Numbered from the stretch's first letter, positions 36,409-47,383 are shown. The stretch is DNA of 64,000 nucleotides from JAJPKK01 sp963844635 (GCA_963844635.1 CAWJPD010000014.1:290711-354710); one strand, 5' to 3'. The notes: a model not told the origin generated them from the sequence alone. Translations and numbers: made by a program.

Positions 36409-38373
36409 GTGGCCAAGCTTCCCCAACTGTCGGAAATGCAGCAATTCCAGCTGCTGGTTGATGCAGTTGCAGATTACGCGCTCTTTATGCTTGACGAAGA
36501 TGGTTTTGTCGTCAGCTGGAATTCGGGGGCGCAGCGCATCAAGGGTTATAAGGCAGAAGACATCGTCGGCCATCATTTTTCACATTTTTTCACCTCCGAA
36601 GATTTGGCCAACGGGGTTCCAGCGGAGATATTGGCCCGGGTGCGAAGTACGGGCCATCACGAATCCGAGGGCTGGCGCGTCCGCAAGGATGGGAGCCGGT
36701 TCTGGGCCAACGCGATCCTCCGTGCTGTGCGGGACGAAGCTGGAAATTTGATCGGCTTTGCCAAGATCACACGCGACATTACCGAGAGACGCGCCGCTCA
36801 GGAAGCGCTGCGCGAAAGTGAGCGACAGTTCCGATTGCTGGTGAAAGGCGTGACCGATTACGCGCTTTACATGCTGGACCCGAATGGAAATATAACCAGC
36901 TGGAACGCGGGTGCCGAGAAAATCAAGGGCTACACTGGCGAGGAGATCATCGGTCAGCATTTCTCACGGTTCTACACCGAAGCCGATCGAGCGGCGGGGG
37001 TGCCGGCGAGCGCACTGAGCACCGCTGCGCGGGACGGACGCTTCGAACGCGAAGGCTGGCGTGTACGCAAGGACGGAACTCTGTTTTGGGCGAATGTGGT
37101 GATCGACGCCATTCGGGACGAGCGTGGCGATTTGATCGGCTTCGCCAAGATCACGCGCGACATCACCGAGCGGCGAGAAGCGCAAATTGCGCTCCAGGAA
37201 GCGCAGGCCCGCAGCGCGCATGCGCAGAAGATGGATGCGCTCGGGCAGCTGACCGGGGGGGTCGCCCACGATTTCAACAACCTGTTGATGGTGGTGCTCG
37301 GAAACATTCAGACCATCAAGAAGGCCGTTGCCGACAATCCGAAGGTGGCGCGGGCGGCCGGGGCGGTCGAGCTCGCCGCCAGACGCGGCGAAACGCTGAC
37401 ACGGCAGCTGTTGACCTTTTCGCGGCGGCAAACCTTTATGCCGACGGTGTTCGCGCTGGGGGAGCGGATCGAAGCGCTTCGTAACATGCTTGCGAGTTCG
37501 CTAAGCGCAACCGTCGAGTTGGCGACGAGTGTTGACCCGCAGGTCTGGCCGGTGAAGGCAGACGCGAGCGAGCTGGAACTTGCGCTGGTGAACGTCACGC
37601 TCAACGCGCGCGACGCCATGCCGGAGGGCGGCGTCGTCACGATCACCGCCGAGAACGTCACGCTATCGGGCCGCGATACTCCTTCCGCTGTGGAGGGTAA
37701 CTTCGTCGCGCTCCGCGTGTCCGATGCCGGCAGCGGGATTGCTCCCGACGTGCTGCCAAAAGTGTTCGACCCGTTCTTTACGACAAAGGATGTCGCCAAA
37801 GGCAGTGGCCTTGGTCTGTCACAGGTGCATGGCTTCGCTCACCAAAGCGGCGGGACCGTCACGATCGCAAGCGAACTTGGGAAGGGCACGACGGTCACCA
37901 TCTATCTACCGCGTGGGGACAAGAGCGCAGCGGAATCGCTTGAAGCCGTGCCGATGGAAAGCGGCGGCAGCGGCCAAGTGCTCGTGGTTGAAGACAATCC
38001 CGACGTTTCGGATGTCGCGGTCAGGATGCTGCGGCAACTTGGCTATGACGTGAGCGCGGCCAGCGACGCGGCCAGCGCGCTCGCTTTGTTGGAAACGCAA
38101 CATTTCGATCTCGTCGTGAGCGACATCGTCATGGGTGGCGGCATGGACGGCTTGGCGCTCGCCAAGGTGATCCGAGAGCGCAAGCCCAGGCTGCCCGTGC
38201 TGCTGATGACCGGCTACAGTCGCGCTGCTTCAACCACGGCGGATTTTCCGGTGTTGCGTAAGCCATTCGACCTCGCCGATATCGGTCGTTCGGCGGCACG
38301 CATGATCGCCGAGGCAAAGCAGCCCACATCGAGCAATCTGCTTCGAATGCGCGATGCCCCAGGCCCACAATAA
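36409..38373 (+). CDS. PAS-PAS hybrid sensor histidine kinase with receiver domain
   Basis: 654 residues from the GTG at 36409. Two closely similar PAS domains (about 14-125 and 140-252) each end in GFAKITRDITERR. A dimerisation/phospho-acceptor helix follows, with GGVAHDFNNLL (His287). The ATPase domain has NVTLNARDAMPEGG, RVSDAGSGI and GSGLGLSQVHGF. The C-terminal receiver (about 522-640) has phospho-acceptor Asp572 in VVSDIVM. No membrane segment is present, so it senses a cytoplasmic or diffusible cue. It probably hands phosphate to a separate partner. Duplication of the PAS module is visible in the near-identical SWNxGAxxIKGY motifs. Confidence 0.92.
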   Translation: MAKLPQLSEMQQFQLLVDAVADYALFMLDEDGFVVSWNSGAQRIKGYKAEDIVGHHFSHFFTSEDLANGVPAEILARVRSTGHHESEGWRVRKDGSRFWANAILRAVRDEAGNLIGFAKITRDITERRAAQEALRESERQFRLLVKGVTDYALYMLDPNGNITSWNAGAEKIKGYTGEEIIGQHFSRFYTEADRAAGVPASALSTAARDGRFEREGWRVRKDGTLFWANVVIDAIRDERGDLIGFAKITRDITERREAQIALQEAQARSAHAQKMDALGQLTGGVAHDFNNLLMVVLGNIQTIKKAVADNPKVARAAGAVELAARRGETLTRQLLTFSRRQTFMPTVFALGERIEALRNMLASSLSATVELATSVDPQVWPVKADASELELALVNVTLNARDAMPEGGVVTITAENVTLSGRDTPSAVEGNFVALRVSDAGSGIAPDVLPKVFDPFFTTKDVAKGSGLGLSQVHGFAHQSGGTVTIASELGKGTTVTIYLPRGDKSAAESLEAVPMESGGSGQVLVVEDNPDVSDVAVRMLRQLGYDVSAASDAASALALLETQHFDLVVSDIVMGGGMDGLALAKVIRERKPRLPVLLMTGYSRAASTTADFPVLRKPFDLADIGRSAARMIAEAKQPTSSNLLRMRDAPGPQ

Positions 38374-38566
38374 GGCACACCCTCGCTGAGTAAGGGCAGG
38401 TGAGGTGACCGCTCGCCGCACCTTTGTACAGCTTGCTGAAACTGTACAGCTTGCTGAAATCCAGCCGGAAGCCGCCGCGACCGGCATTCACGAGACCGCT
38501 TTACCCAAGGCCAACGCCTGCCCGCCGCAAGCTCGCCGCGGTCACACAGCCCCCGGAGAAGGCGGG

Positions 38567-38869
38567 TCAATCGGCGCGCAGGGCCTGCTGAGCGCGAACC
38601 GCCCCTGCCCCGGCGGCGATGATCGCCGGCTTGCTGTCCGGCTGCACGCCGTCCTGAAACCCGCGATAATAATCAAGCACGAACAGCCGGATTGCGGAGG
38701 AGAGATTGCCGTGCTGGCGATCCTGGTCGATGGTGGCGACAAGATCGGACAGAGTGAGGTCGCGCTTCGCGGCGATCTCCTTCAGGCCGGTCCAGAACGC
38801 GTCCTCCAGACTCACACTCGTCTTGTGTCCAGCGATGACGATTGAGCGTTTAACGACCGGCGATTTCAT
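38567..38869 (-). CDS. Ribbon-helix-helix domain protein
   Basis: 100 residues from the ATG at 38869, with AGGAGAAG upstream. Core: KRSIVIAGHKTSVSLEDAFW, GLKEIAAKRDLTLSDLVATI, SSAIRLFVLDYYRG. This is the RHH_4 family of small DNA-binding proteins conserved across Rhizobiales. The gene overlaps the preceding DUF4169 gene by 20 bases on the same strand, and this pair is a standing arrangement in the order. The target is unknown. Confidence 0.88.
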   Translation of the reverse strand: MKSPVVKRSIVIAGHKTSVSLEDAFWTGLKEIAAKRDLTLSDLVATIDQDRQHGNLSSAIRLFVLDYYRGFQDGVQPDSKPAIIAAGAGAVRAQQALRAD

Positions 38870-39053
38870 CAGCTTCTCCTGTCTCAATGCGGTGCGCGTC
38901 AACTTCGCGCCGAGACCTTTGTCGTTCGGCTTGTGAGAGCACGCGATCAAATTTCGACATGCCGTGAGAAACGCGCTTGTCGGCAGCGCGTTTCTCTTCA
39001 CTCAGACGCATGGCCCGTTTCCGGGCCCTGCGGAGATTGACGATCTCAGCCAT
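38850..39053 (-). CDS. DUF4169 family protein
   Basis: 67 residues from the ATG at 39053. The short basic sequence MAEIVNLRRARKRAMRLSEE with two further Arg/Lys-rich helices is the DUF4169 signature. Its function is unknown. It precedes and overlaps the ribbon-helix-helix gene, suggesting co-translation. Confidence 0.85.
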   Translation of the reverse strand: MAEIVNLRRARKRAMRLSEEKRAADKRVSHGMSKFDRVLSQAERQRSRREVDAHRIETGEADEIAGR

Positions 39054-39552
39054 GCAGCCGCGATGTCCCCCGTTCCAGTGCAAGCGGCTCCCAGTCCGCG
39101 GAACAACCCCCGTCCCGAGTCCGGACCACCTGCTCTGCTCCCAATGGCTTCAAATCAGCGAACGCCAATGGCACCCACTCAAGTCCATGAGACTAACCTC
39201 AGTTGGACCTGAGTCGCAGCCACAGCACAACCGGTAATGTGAGCCATTGTGTGAATACTTTCCGGCGTGATCGTGGCGATGAGGTCATACGCATATCGGC
39301 GCGGCGGCTCATCGCAAAATTGCAGAACTTGGCAAGTCTTGATGACACGGCGCAACGGGCTGCAGTGTTGCAGCGAACACAATCACGGCGTTCGTATGTC
39401 GTCTGCCGCGCCGAGCCGATGATCCCGAAGAGTTGCAGACCTTCGGCCAAAGATGATGCGCAAAGTCAAAGCGAAGCCGAGCGGGAGACGATTCAACTTG
39501 AACGCCTCCCGCTTCAGCGTCACCCGGGGCTGAGCATCGCGGTTGATTGCGG
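39054..39552. other. Intergenic region with one dispersed repeat
   Basis: About 500 bases between the DUF4169 and efflux-channel genes. The repeat at 39418-39517 is the only recognised element. Open frames on both strands are shadows without family features. Confidence 0.6.
39418..39517 (+). repeat. Dispersed two-hairpin repeat, copy 10
   Basis: Plus-orientation copy: GATCCCGAAGAGTTGCAGAC, then GATGATGCGCAAAGTCAAAG, ending CGCCTCCCGCTTC. Confidence 0.85.
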
Positions 39553-41148
39553 TCAATCGAATGGGCTGAATAGCGGGTATTGTTTGCGCGGTTCGACGTC
39601 ATTGCGGTTCCACCAGCCGCCGCCCAGCGCCTGGAACAGCGCCGCGGTATCGGCAAAGCGGTTGGCCTGCGCCTGAACACGGGTGATCAGCGCTTGCAAA
39701 TAGGTCTGTTGCGCATTGAGGACTGAAAGAAAGGCGATGTCGCCGAGTTCGAGCCGCCGGCGCGTGATCGCAAGGCTTCGGTTGGCTGCCTCTTCGGCAT
39801 CGACGGCCTTCTGCAAAGCCCTGGCATCCGCGTCGAGCGCGGTAAGGGAGTTGGCCACATTCTGGAATGCCTGCACGACCGTGCTGCGATATTGCGCCGA
39901 TGCCTGTTCGAATCCGGCACGAGCGGCAACCTCGCGCGCGTACAGCGTTCCGCCGTGGAAAATTGGGCCGAGCGCATCCCCCGTCAACGTATAGAAGCTG
40001 GTTCCGGGACCGAACAACTGCGTGAACTGCGGCGCCTGGTTGCCGACATTGCCGGCAATGGTGATGTTCGGCAACCGGTTTGCGAAGGCGACGCCGATTT
40101 GCGCGCTCATCGAATGCAGGTTCTCCTCCGCGGCGCGAACATCAGGGCGCTGCTCGACAACTTTGCCCGGCAAACTGACCGGCAGGTCACGCGGCAGATG
40201 CAGCCCGGCCAGTTCGAACCTTTCGCGCGGCTCGCGATCGGGCAATCCGCCGGTCAATGCCGAAAGCAGGTGGCGCTGTTGGGACAACTGCCGCTGCAAC
40301 GGCGGCAAGGTTTGTTCGATCTGCGCGACTGCCGCTTCCTCGGCAACGACGTCGGCTTCGGCAATCTGACCAGCGGTGAATTGTGTGCGCATCAGCCGCA
40401 AAGTGTCGTTGCCGATGCCGATGAGCTTCTGCGTCGCGTCGATCTGGCCACGCAGCGACGCTTCCTGCACCGCCGCCAGCACGAGATTCGAGGTCAGCGT
40501 GAGGTAAGTTGCTTCGAGTTGGAAGCGCTCATTGTCTTCCAGCGCCTTCGTCGATTCGATGTTGCGCCTGATGCCGCCCCACACGTCCGGCGTATAGGAG
40601 ATGTTCAGCTGGCCGGTAAAGATGTTGAAGATTTCTGCGTTGTTGGCCAGTGGAGAGGCGATCGCGGACGCGATCTGCTGCCGCGTCCCATTGAACTCGG
40701 CATCGATCTGCGGAAATAGCGGGCCCCTTGCCGCCACCAGGTTCGCATGGGCGATGCGCAGCGCGGCCTGGGCAGAGGCGAGATCCGGATTGTCCTTCAG
40801 TGCGCGATCGACAAGCGTCCTCAGCGGATAAGACCCGAACATCCGCCACCAGTCGCCCGGGATGTCGCGGCCCTTCTGGAAACGTTGCGCTTCGCCGCCC
40901 CCCACTTTTGCCGATACCGTCTGTTGCGGCAAAGTTCCCGGCGGCGTGAGGGTCTCCATCTCCGGCGGCGCCGGCGGAGAGAAATCAGGGCCGACGGCGC
41001 AACCCGCGAGCGCCGTTGTCATCATCAGCGCCCATATGCGCGAACGCGCTGCCGTGCGGCACCAAGCGCGATGGAGCCGCCGCAGTTGCGGCGGCGCGCG
41101 GCGTGCGTGCTCGGCATCGCGCATGCGCGATGCGAAAGCCCAGCCCAT
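39553..41148 (-). CDS. RND efflux outer-membrane lipoprotein (NodT/OprM/CzcC type)
   Basis: 531 residues as read from 41148. The lipobox is ALAGC (Cys50), so about 50 leader residues look long and a later start near 41124 is possible. Two repeats of the outer-membrane factor fold are visible: RTLVDRALKDNPDLASAQAA with QIDAEFNGTRQQ, and RPDVRAAEENLHSMSAQIGV with LPNITIAGNVG. It forms the trimeric exit duct for the RND pump. It lies on the same strand as the CzcA/CzcB genes but is separated from them by two plus-strand genes. Confidence 0.9.
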   Translation of the reverse strand: MGWAFASRMRDAEHARRAPPQLRRLHRAWCRTAARSRIWALMMTTALAGCAVGPDFSPPAPPEMETLTPPGTLPQQTVSAKVGGGEAQRFQKGRDIPGDWWRMFGSYPLRTLVDRALKDNPDLASAQAALRIAHANLVAARGPLFPQIDAEFNGTRQQIASAIASPLANNAEIFNIFTGQLNISYTPDVWGGIRRNIESTKALEDNERFQLEATYLTLTSNLVLAAVQEASLRGQIDATQKLIGIGNDTLRLMRTQFTAGQIAEADVVAEEAAVAQIEQTLPPLQRQLSQQRHLLSALTGGLPDREPRERFELAGLHLPRDLPVSLPGKVVEQRPDVRAAEENLHSMSAQIGVAFANRLPNITIAGNVGNQAPQFTQLFGPGTSFYTLTGDALGPIFHGGTLYAREVAARAGFEQASAQYRSTVVQAFQNVANSLTALDADARALQKAVDAEEAANRSLAITRRRLELGDIAFLSVLNAQQTYLQALITRVQAQANRFADTAALFQALGGGWWNRNDVEPRKQYPLFSPFD

Positions 41149-41504
41149 GGCTCACCCGATCGGCACCCGCTTCCCCAAGCAGGCACCGCCCCTATTCTGG
41201 AAGATTGAGCAAGCAGACGCGACAACGCGCTACAAAAGGACCGACGCTACGGAATGCGCAACAGAACCGACAATCGGCAACAGAACGCAGCGAAATGAGA
41301 TGGCCGCACCACACGAAACTGATTTCGGCAGTCTCGACCGGTCGCTAGCGCCTTGCAATGTATTTCGAATTGGGTAAATAAATATTTACTTCAAATAGAT
41401 AGCCGGACTATTCCATCAATGTTTTAGTAACCTTTTTTTGACCGCCTTGCGCGAGCGTGTTAGAAATACGAGTTGAACATTATCCGCAAACGAGCAGGTG
41501 GCAC
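41149..41504. other. Divergent intergenic region
   Basis: About 355 bases between the channel gene (-) and the His-rich membrane protein (+). A short AT-rich stretch at 41370-41440 (TAAATAAATATTTACTT) is a likely promoter area. No gene was recognised. Confidence 0.5.
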
Positions 41505-41864
41505 TTGCGGCGGCTCGGGGGGTGGCTGTTGGGGCTCTATGTTCTCGCCCAGTGCGCGGGGATATTGCCGCTGATCGTCACCCATCTTCAGCACGAGTTC
41601 GCCAGTAACCAGCACTCCGCGACCACTGACGGCTTGGCGGACCGCGGTCACGCGCTTCCGGGCCATCACGAGCATGGCAGCGCGGACCCGAGCGATCAGT
41701 GCTGCACGTTGCACCACCATCTTGCTGCAACATTTTTTGCCGTCGGAGACGCCAGCCTGCCCGGCTTCGTTGCCATTGCCGTCGCGTTGCCCCCCTCGCG
41801 CTCGCTTCTGAGCGCCGATGACCGCCTGCCTGAGCGCCCGCCAAGACTCCCGTTGCCTGTCTGA
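41505..41864 (+). CDS. Histidine-rich membrane protein of metal-resistance clusters
   Basis: About 119 residues from TTG at 41505, preferred because AGGTGG lies just upstream; a GTG at 41457 is also in frame. It has an N-terminal membrane segment (GGWLLGLYVLAQCAGILPLI). A His-rich loop follows (HALPGHHEHGSADPSDQCC then LHHHLAA), and a second hydrophobic segment (FVAIAVALPPS) comes near the end. Such proteins accompany CzcABC-type efflux genes in Bradyrhizobium-like genomes and may bind metal in the periplasm. It is followed by, and overlaps with open frame of, the beta-barrel gene at 41929. Confidence 0.6.
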   Translation: MRRLGGWLLGLYVLAQCAGILPLIVTHLQHEFASNQHSATTDGLADRGHALPGHHEHGSADPSDQCCTLHHHLAATFFAVGDASLPGFVAIAVALPPSRSLLSADDRLPERPPRLPLPV

Positions 41865-41928
41865 ACCGTCGTGCGCCGGCCCGCTTTGCGGCCGCGCGCC
41901 TGTTGGTCACGCAACGCCGGAGCAGGCG

Positions 41929-42882
41929 ATGTCTTTTCAATATTCGTCGCGTCACGACCGCGCCCGTGAGGCGCGCGGCTGTCGCGCAGGTTTAGCCTAT
42001 CTCAGAGTTCCAATTCCCATCATCGCAGCGGCAACCCTCGGCGCCGCCGCCATCGGTCACGCCGCTTCCGGCGGCACTGCGGCCTCGCTGGCCGAGGCGG
42101 ACACCGAACACCTGTTCGGCTTCACCGAAGGCACCGACATCGGCGCAGCGGGAGAACAGGAAGTCGAAGTCGATTCGAGGGGCGACTTGGGCCGGCGGTC
42201 CGGAACCTATGCCGTCGATTCGACCGAACTCGAATACAAAAACACCTTGCTTCAGAATTTCCGTGTGTCTGCGAACGTAGCTTTCGCCTATTACGATATC
42301 TCCGGAGTGACCGGAATGCAGGACGTGCAACGCGGCGTAGTCCAGTCGCTCGGCTTCGATGCGCGCTTGAAGCTGCTCGACCGCGACACCTCTCCATTCG
42401 GCCTCACCCTGAACGTCGAGCCCCATTGGGGCTTTTTCGATGAGGCGAGCGGTATCCCGGTGAAACATTTCGGCGTCGAGTCGTTGCTGCGCGCCGATCG
42501 TGAGATCGTGCCGAACCTGTTACTCGGCGCCATCAATCTGCATTTCGATACCGAGCGAACGCGCGAGGTGACCGGAGGCGTCGTCGAGCAGGAACCGACG
42601 ATCGGCGCGGGGGCAGCCCTCGCCTATCAAGCGGCGTCAGTCGTCTGGCTCGGAGCGGAGGTGCGGTATCTGCGCGCCTATTCCGGTGCAGACCTTGGCG
42701 TGTTCGCCGGGCAATCCGTCTTCGCCGGCCCGACGCTATATGCCAAGCTCGGCAAGTCGGCGTGGATTTCGGCGGCCTGGAACGTTCAGCTCTGGGGTGG
42801 CGCAGCGGGGATCCCTGGCGCGCTGGACCTCGTCAATTTCGAACACCACGAGGTAACTTTGCGCGTTGGTTTCAACTTTTGA
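41929..42882 (+). CDS. Outer-membrane beta-barrel protein, metal-cluster associated
   Basis: 317 residues from the ATG at 41929. A long N-terminal export segment contains PIPIIAAATLGAAAIGHAAS. The mature protein alternates amphipathic strands (RVSANVAFAYYDISG; FGLTLNVEPHWGFFDEASG; NLLLGAINLHFDTE; VWLGAEVRYLRAYSG; AWISAAWNVQLWGG) and ends in Phe (HHEVTLRVGFNF), the usual end of an outer-membrane barrel. No ligand can be inferred, but its position inside the RND cluster suggests a role in metal response. Confidence 0.75.
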   Translation: MSFQYSSRHDRAREARGCRAGLAYLRVPIPIIAAATLGAAAIGHAASGGTAASLAEADTEHLFGFTEGTDIGAAGEQEVEVDSRGDLGRRSGTYAVDSTELEYKNTLLQNFRVSANVAFAYYDISGVTGMQDVQRGVVQSLGFDARLKLLDRDTSPFGLTLNVEPHWGFFDEASGIPVKHFGVESLLRADREIVPNLLLGAINLHFDTERTREVTGGVVEQEPTIGAGAALAYQAASVVWLGAEVRYLRAYSGADLGVFAGQSVFAGPTLYAKLGKSAWISAAWNVQLWGGAAGIPGALDLVNFEHHEVTLRVGFNF

Positions 42883-42972
42883 AGCGGCATTTTTGCGCCG
42901 TCGTCCAGGGGGAGCGAGCGAGGATCGAAGCCGCAATCACATATCGCCAGGCGATAGACCCGAACTTCGGGA

Positions 42973-43033
42973 GCGCCATTGCGACGTGGCGCCCGGGACA
43001 AGGGTGAAAGGCGGAGCCGGCCGCGGGGCCGGC
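42973..43033. terminator. Two hairpins between convergent genes
   Basis: GCGCCA/TGGCGC (42973-42992) and GCCGGCC-GCGG-GGCCGGC (43016-43033) lie between the stop codons of the beta-barrel gene (+) and czcA-like gene (-). They are candidates for a bidirectional terminator. No clear U-tract is present. Confidence 0.5.
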
Positions 43034-43050
43034 CATCACCGGGAGGCTGA

Positions 43051-46000
43051 TCAGCTCGCGGCAGGAGCCTCGGCCACCGGCGCACGCCGAGCCGCCCAGC
43101 GTTCCGCCGCGCGTTCCACCGAGTAGTAGAAGCTCGGGACCACGAACAGCGTCAACAGCGTCGCGAGGATCAATCCGCCGACGACAACGGTCGCCACGCT
43201 GCGCTGTACGTCGCTGCCGACGCCGGTCGCGAGCGCGGCCGGCATCATGCCCACCGTCGCCACCGTTGCCGTCATCAGCACCGGCCGGAAGCGCTCGGAC
43301 GCACCAATCAAGATGGCCTCGCGAAGCGACACGCCGGTCGCGCGCACGCGATTGAGGTTGGCAACCATGATGATGCCGTTCTGTACGGCGACTCCGAACA
43401 GCGCGATGAAGCCGACCGCCGAGGCGATGTTGAGAGTCTCGCCCCGCACGAACAGCGCGATCAGGCCGCCAAGCGTCGCGAGCGGGACCACGCCGAGGAT
43501 CAACAGCGCCTGGCGCAGTTTGCCGAACTCGGTGAACAGCAGCAGCAGCATGAGGCCAAGCACGAGGCCGATGACCAACGTGAAGCGACGTTGCGCGCGC
43601 TCCTGGTTTTCGAACATCCCGCCATATTCCAGATGAAATTTGGCAGGGTCGAAGTGCACCTGCTGCGCGATCTTCTCTTTGATCTCGTCGAGATAGGACG
43701 CCATGTCGCGATCGGCGAGGTCGATGCGGACGGTCAGATTGCGGTGCGTGTTCTCGCGCGTGATCGTGCCTTCGGCCGTATGTTGCCAGATCTTTGCCAC
43801 CTGCGAGAGCGGGACCTGTGCGCCGCTGGCGGTGGAAAGCGGCAGATTGCCGATGGCCTCCGGATCGAAGCGCGAGCTCAACGGAAATCGAACGCTCACG
43901 TCATACACGCGGTCTTCGACATAGACCTGGGTCACGGCGGCGCCGCCGACTCCGTTCTGGATCAGGTTGGTAATATCGGAAACGTTGATGCCGTACCGGG
44001 CAGCGGCGGCCCGATCGGCCTCGATCTCGATCTGCGGCAGCGGTGGTTCCTGAAAGATGGATGCTTCCGCCGTGCCCCGGGTGTTGCGCAAAAGATCGAC
44101 GATCTCGCCGGCATATCCGGCGGTCCTCGGCGAAATCATCGCCGACGACCCGGATCACCAAAGCGCTGTGCGCGCCGCCAACCATATCGAACACCATGTC
44201 GCTGATCGGTTGGGTAATGCCGATGTTGATGCCCGGCATTTCATGCAGGCGTGCGTTCAGCTTGCGAAGGAAATCGGCCTTCGTCTCGCCGTCGGGCCAG
44301 GTGTCGTATGACGTCAGTCCGACCGGCGCCTCGATATGCGAAGGGGTCCATGGCATCGACGGCGGCATCCTCGCGGCCGAGCTGCGTCATGATGTATTTC
44401 ACTTCGGGGAATTCGCGCACGGCGCGCCGCAACTCGCTCGCCATTCGGCTCGCCGAATTCGAGCGACATGCCGCTCGGCATTTGCACCTGAAGCCAGAGC
44501 GCGCCCTCGTCGAGATCGGGCAAGATAGTCCCGGCCGACCATGAGGCCGAGAACGCCGACCGCGACGAAAGCCCCAGCACGGCACCGTAGGCCAGGATCG
44601 GCCAATTGAGCAGGCCGCCCAGCGCCGCGCGGTATCCTCGCGTCAGCCATACGAGCGGCTTGTTCTGGAAGGTCGGTCGCGGCTTGCGAAATGCGAGGTA
44701 GGCGAGACCCGGAATAATGCCTAGCGTGCACAGCAGTGCGCCGAACAGGGCATAGCCGACGGTGAAGGCCATCGGAGTGAACAGCGCCGCCTCGCCGCGC
44801 TGCAGAGTGAACAGCGGAAAATAGGCGCTGATGATGATCAGCGTCGCGAAGAAAATCGGTCGCGCCACTTGGCCGGTCGCGGACCTCACGTCTTCCTGGG
44901 TCAAGACTTCGGTGGGCTTCTGATTCGCGACGGCGCAGGATGTTTTCCGTCACCACGATCGCGCCGTCGACAATCACGCCGAAATCGAGTGCACCCAGCG
45001 ACAGCATGCTCGCCGACATATGGGTCGCGTTCATCAGCACGAAGATCGAAACCACGGCCAAGCGGTATCGTCACGGCAACGACGAGCGCGCTGCGTGGGC
45101 TGCCAAGGAACAGCATCAGCACGATGATGACGAGGCCGATGCCTTCGGTGACCGTGTGGCCGATCTTGTCCACCGTCGCGGCGACGAGATCGCCGCGGTC
45201 GAGAACGGTAACGATGTGCACGTCCTGCGGCTCGAGCTGCTTGCGCAGTTCGTCCACTTTGGCGTGGATACTGTCGATGACTTCCGAGACGTTCTGGTAT
45301 TTGAGGCCCGTGACGATGCCTTCGATCGTCGACGGGTTTCCATTCATGCCGAGAATGCCTTCGGGCTCCTGGTGGGCATAGCTCAGCGTACCAAGATCGC
45401 GGACCAGCACCGGCATGCTGTTGGTCTGCGTCACGACGACATTGCCGAGATCGTCGAGGTTGTGCACCAGCCCGACGCCGCGGACGATGAAGCTCTGGTC
45501 GCCGCGCGAAACGCGGCCGCCACCCGCATTCGCGGTATTGTTGTTGATCGCGTTGATGACGTCGTTGATACCGACGACCGTAACGCAGGAGCTCGGTCGG
45601 ATCGAGATCGAGCCTGAATTGCCGGGTGAGGCCGCCAAAATTGTCGTCGTCGGCCACGCCCGGCACCTGCCGCAGCGCCGGTTGGACGATCCATCGCTGA
45701 ATCTCGGACAACTCCATCAGGTTCTTGGTGTCGGATTCAAGAGTGTAGCGATAGATTTCCAGCTCCGGTGCCGACACCGGGTCGAGGCCGGCGGAGGCTC
45801 CCGTCGGAAGGGTGGCGCTGGCAATGCGCTCCATGACGCGCTGGCGTTCCCAGTAGTCCTCGGCACCGTCGCTGAAACAGAGATTGATCTGCGACAGCGC
45901 GAACGTGCTGATCGATCGCATGCTGGTAAGGCCGGGCGTGCCGTTGAGCGCCCTCTCCAGCGGGATCGTGATCTGCTGCTCGATTTCTTCGGCGGCAAGG

Positions 46001-46166
46001 CCAGGAACCTGGGCGGTGACCTGCGCGGAGACGGGGCTGAGCAGCGGATAGGCGTCGATCGCGAATTGCGACCAGGCATAGATCCCAAAAATGCAGGCGA
46101 AACTCGCGATCAGCCGGACGACCAAAGCGCTTCCTGAAACAGAGATGCGACGAACTGGTCAATCAT
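43051..46166 (-). pseudogene. Heavy-metal RND pump CzcA/CnrA type, about nine frameshifts
   Basis: From the ATG at 46166 (MIDQFVASLFQEAL) the pump is readable in pieces. They include SFACIFGIYAWSQFAIDAYP, PGLTSMRSISTFALSQINLC, VGINDVINAINNNTANAGGG, LGALDFGVIVDGAIVVTENI, FFATLIIISAYFPLFTLQRG, PEVKYIMTQLGREDAAVDA and TAEASIFQEPPLPQIEIEAD. A C-terminal 350-residue stretch follows with LIALFVRGETLNIASAVGFI. DFGVIVDGA is the transmembrane-4 proton-relay signature of divalent-cation (Co/Zn/Cd/Ni) pumps, as opposed to CusA-type monovalent pumps. Most breaks are cured by deleting one base (e.g. CTTGGCC to CTGGCC). The total length fits about 1038 residues. Confidence 0.85.
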
Positions 46167-47383
46167 TGAGCCGTACTCCGCCCTTCACAACCACGCGCGT
46201 CGCCTGGGCTGCAGCCCGCTCTTGATGCCGCAACGGCGTCACCGTCCTGGTAGGCAATCTCTATATTGCGCCGTTCGAAGGCCCAGATTTCTGACCTCGA
46301 CGAAGACGCTCGTCGTATCATTGGTCATCAGCAGCGCCGAGCGTCGGCACCATCATCCGCGTGACCGACGGCGCGACGAAAGTCGCGTTGCGCGAACATG
46401 TTGGGCTTCAGAATTTTCTCGGCATTTTCGAATGCGATGCGGACCTTGTTGCGCCTGGTGTCGGGCTCGATGCACGTCGCTGACGAACAGCACTTTGCCG
46501 TTGAAAGCTCTTTCCCGGGTAGGCGGCGAAGGTGACCTTCACGGTCCTGATCGGTGAATACGAACGAGATGTCCTTTTCGGGGACGTTTGCGGTGACCCA
46601 GACGGTGTCAAGATTGGCAATGGTCAGCATTGCGGCCGTCGGGTCGTTGACGAACGCTCCCGGCGCAATTTCAAGATCAGTCACGCTGCCGGTGATCGGC
46701 GCCTTGATCGAGAGCAGTTTCATCTCCTTGCCCTCTGTCGCCACGCCCAAAGCGCGCAATCTCGTTTCACTGCGCTCAAGTTCGGAAACGGCTTGCAAGT
46801 AATCGCTCTGGGCCTGCTCGCGGTCCTTGATTGCGGCGCCGCCGGCCTTCTCAAGGCCCATCTGTCGATCGAGCGCCTTCTTGGTCAGCGTCAGCATCGC
46901 CCGCGCCTTGTCGATATCCGAATAGGCCTGAGCGAGATCGCCCGAGTCGATGATCGCCAGTTCGTCCCCCTTCTTGACGCGACCGCCAAGCTGGACCTTC
47001 AGCTCCGTAATTCGCCCTGCGACCGGAGGCATGACCTTCACAGTGCGGCCGGGATCGGCCTCGACCATGGCGGGCAAGACAAGGGTGCGGTTAACATCCT
47101 TCAGCATGGCCGGTTCAACGCCAAGAATGGTCCGTAATGCCGAAGTCGGCGGAATGATGACGCGCTCGCCAACCCGCGTGAACGGAGCTGGGACGGCTCT
47201 TGCGTCCTCCTGCGACCGCGCCGGATCGACGGCCTGTTTCGGGGCGAGGCCGTAGCGTTCGCCGACTACCCCGACGACCACACCGACTGCGACAAGCAGG
47301 AATATCTTGCCCAGTTTGGAACGCGAAGCGAGTGGATTGGAGCTGGAAGCTGGCGGAAGACTATTCGAGGCAATTTCGGTCAT
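46159..47383 (-). pseudogene. RND efflux periplasmic adaptor CzcB/CnrB type, frameshifted at the C-terminus
   Basis: From the ATG at 47383 there is a membrane anchor (KIFLLVAVGVVVGVVGE) followed by the adaptor fold. This includes barrel-sandwich strands VMPPVAGRITELKVQLGGRV, a coiled-coil hairpin (SDIDKARAMLTLTKKALDRQ and VSELERSETRLRALG), and beta-barrel ITGSVTDLEIAPGAFV. Sequence after about 46540 alternates frames (KVTFAAYPGK; RRNKVRIAFENAEKILKPNM; final KGGVRLND). The stop TGA at 46159-46161 overlaps the czcA start by 8 bases, so the two are co-translated. Three to five base errors are needed to restore about 405 residues. Confidence 0.82.
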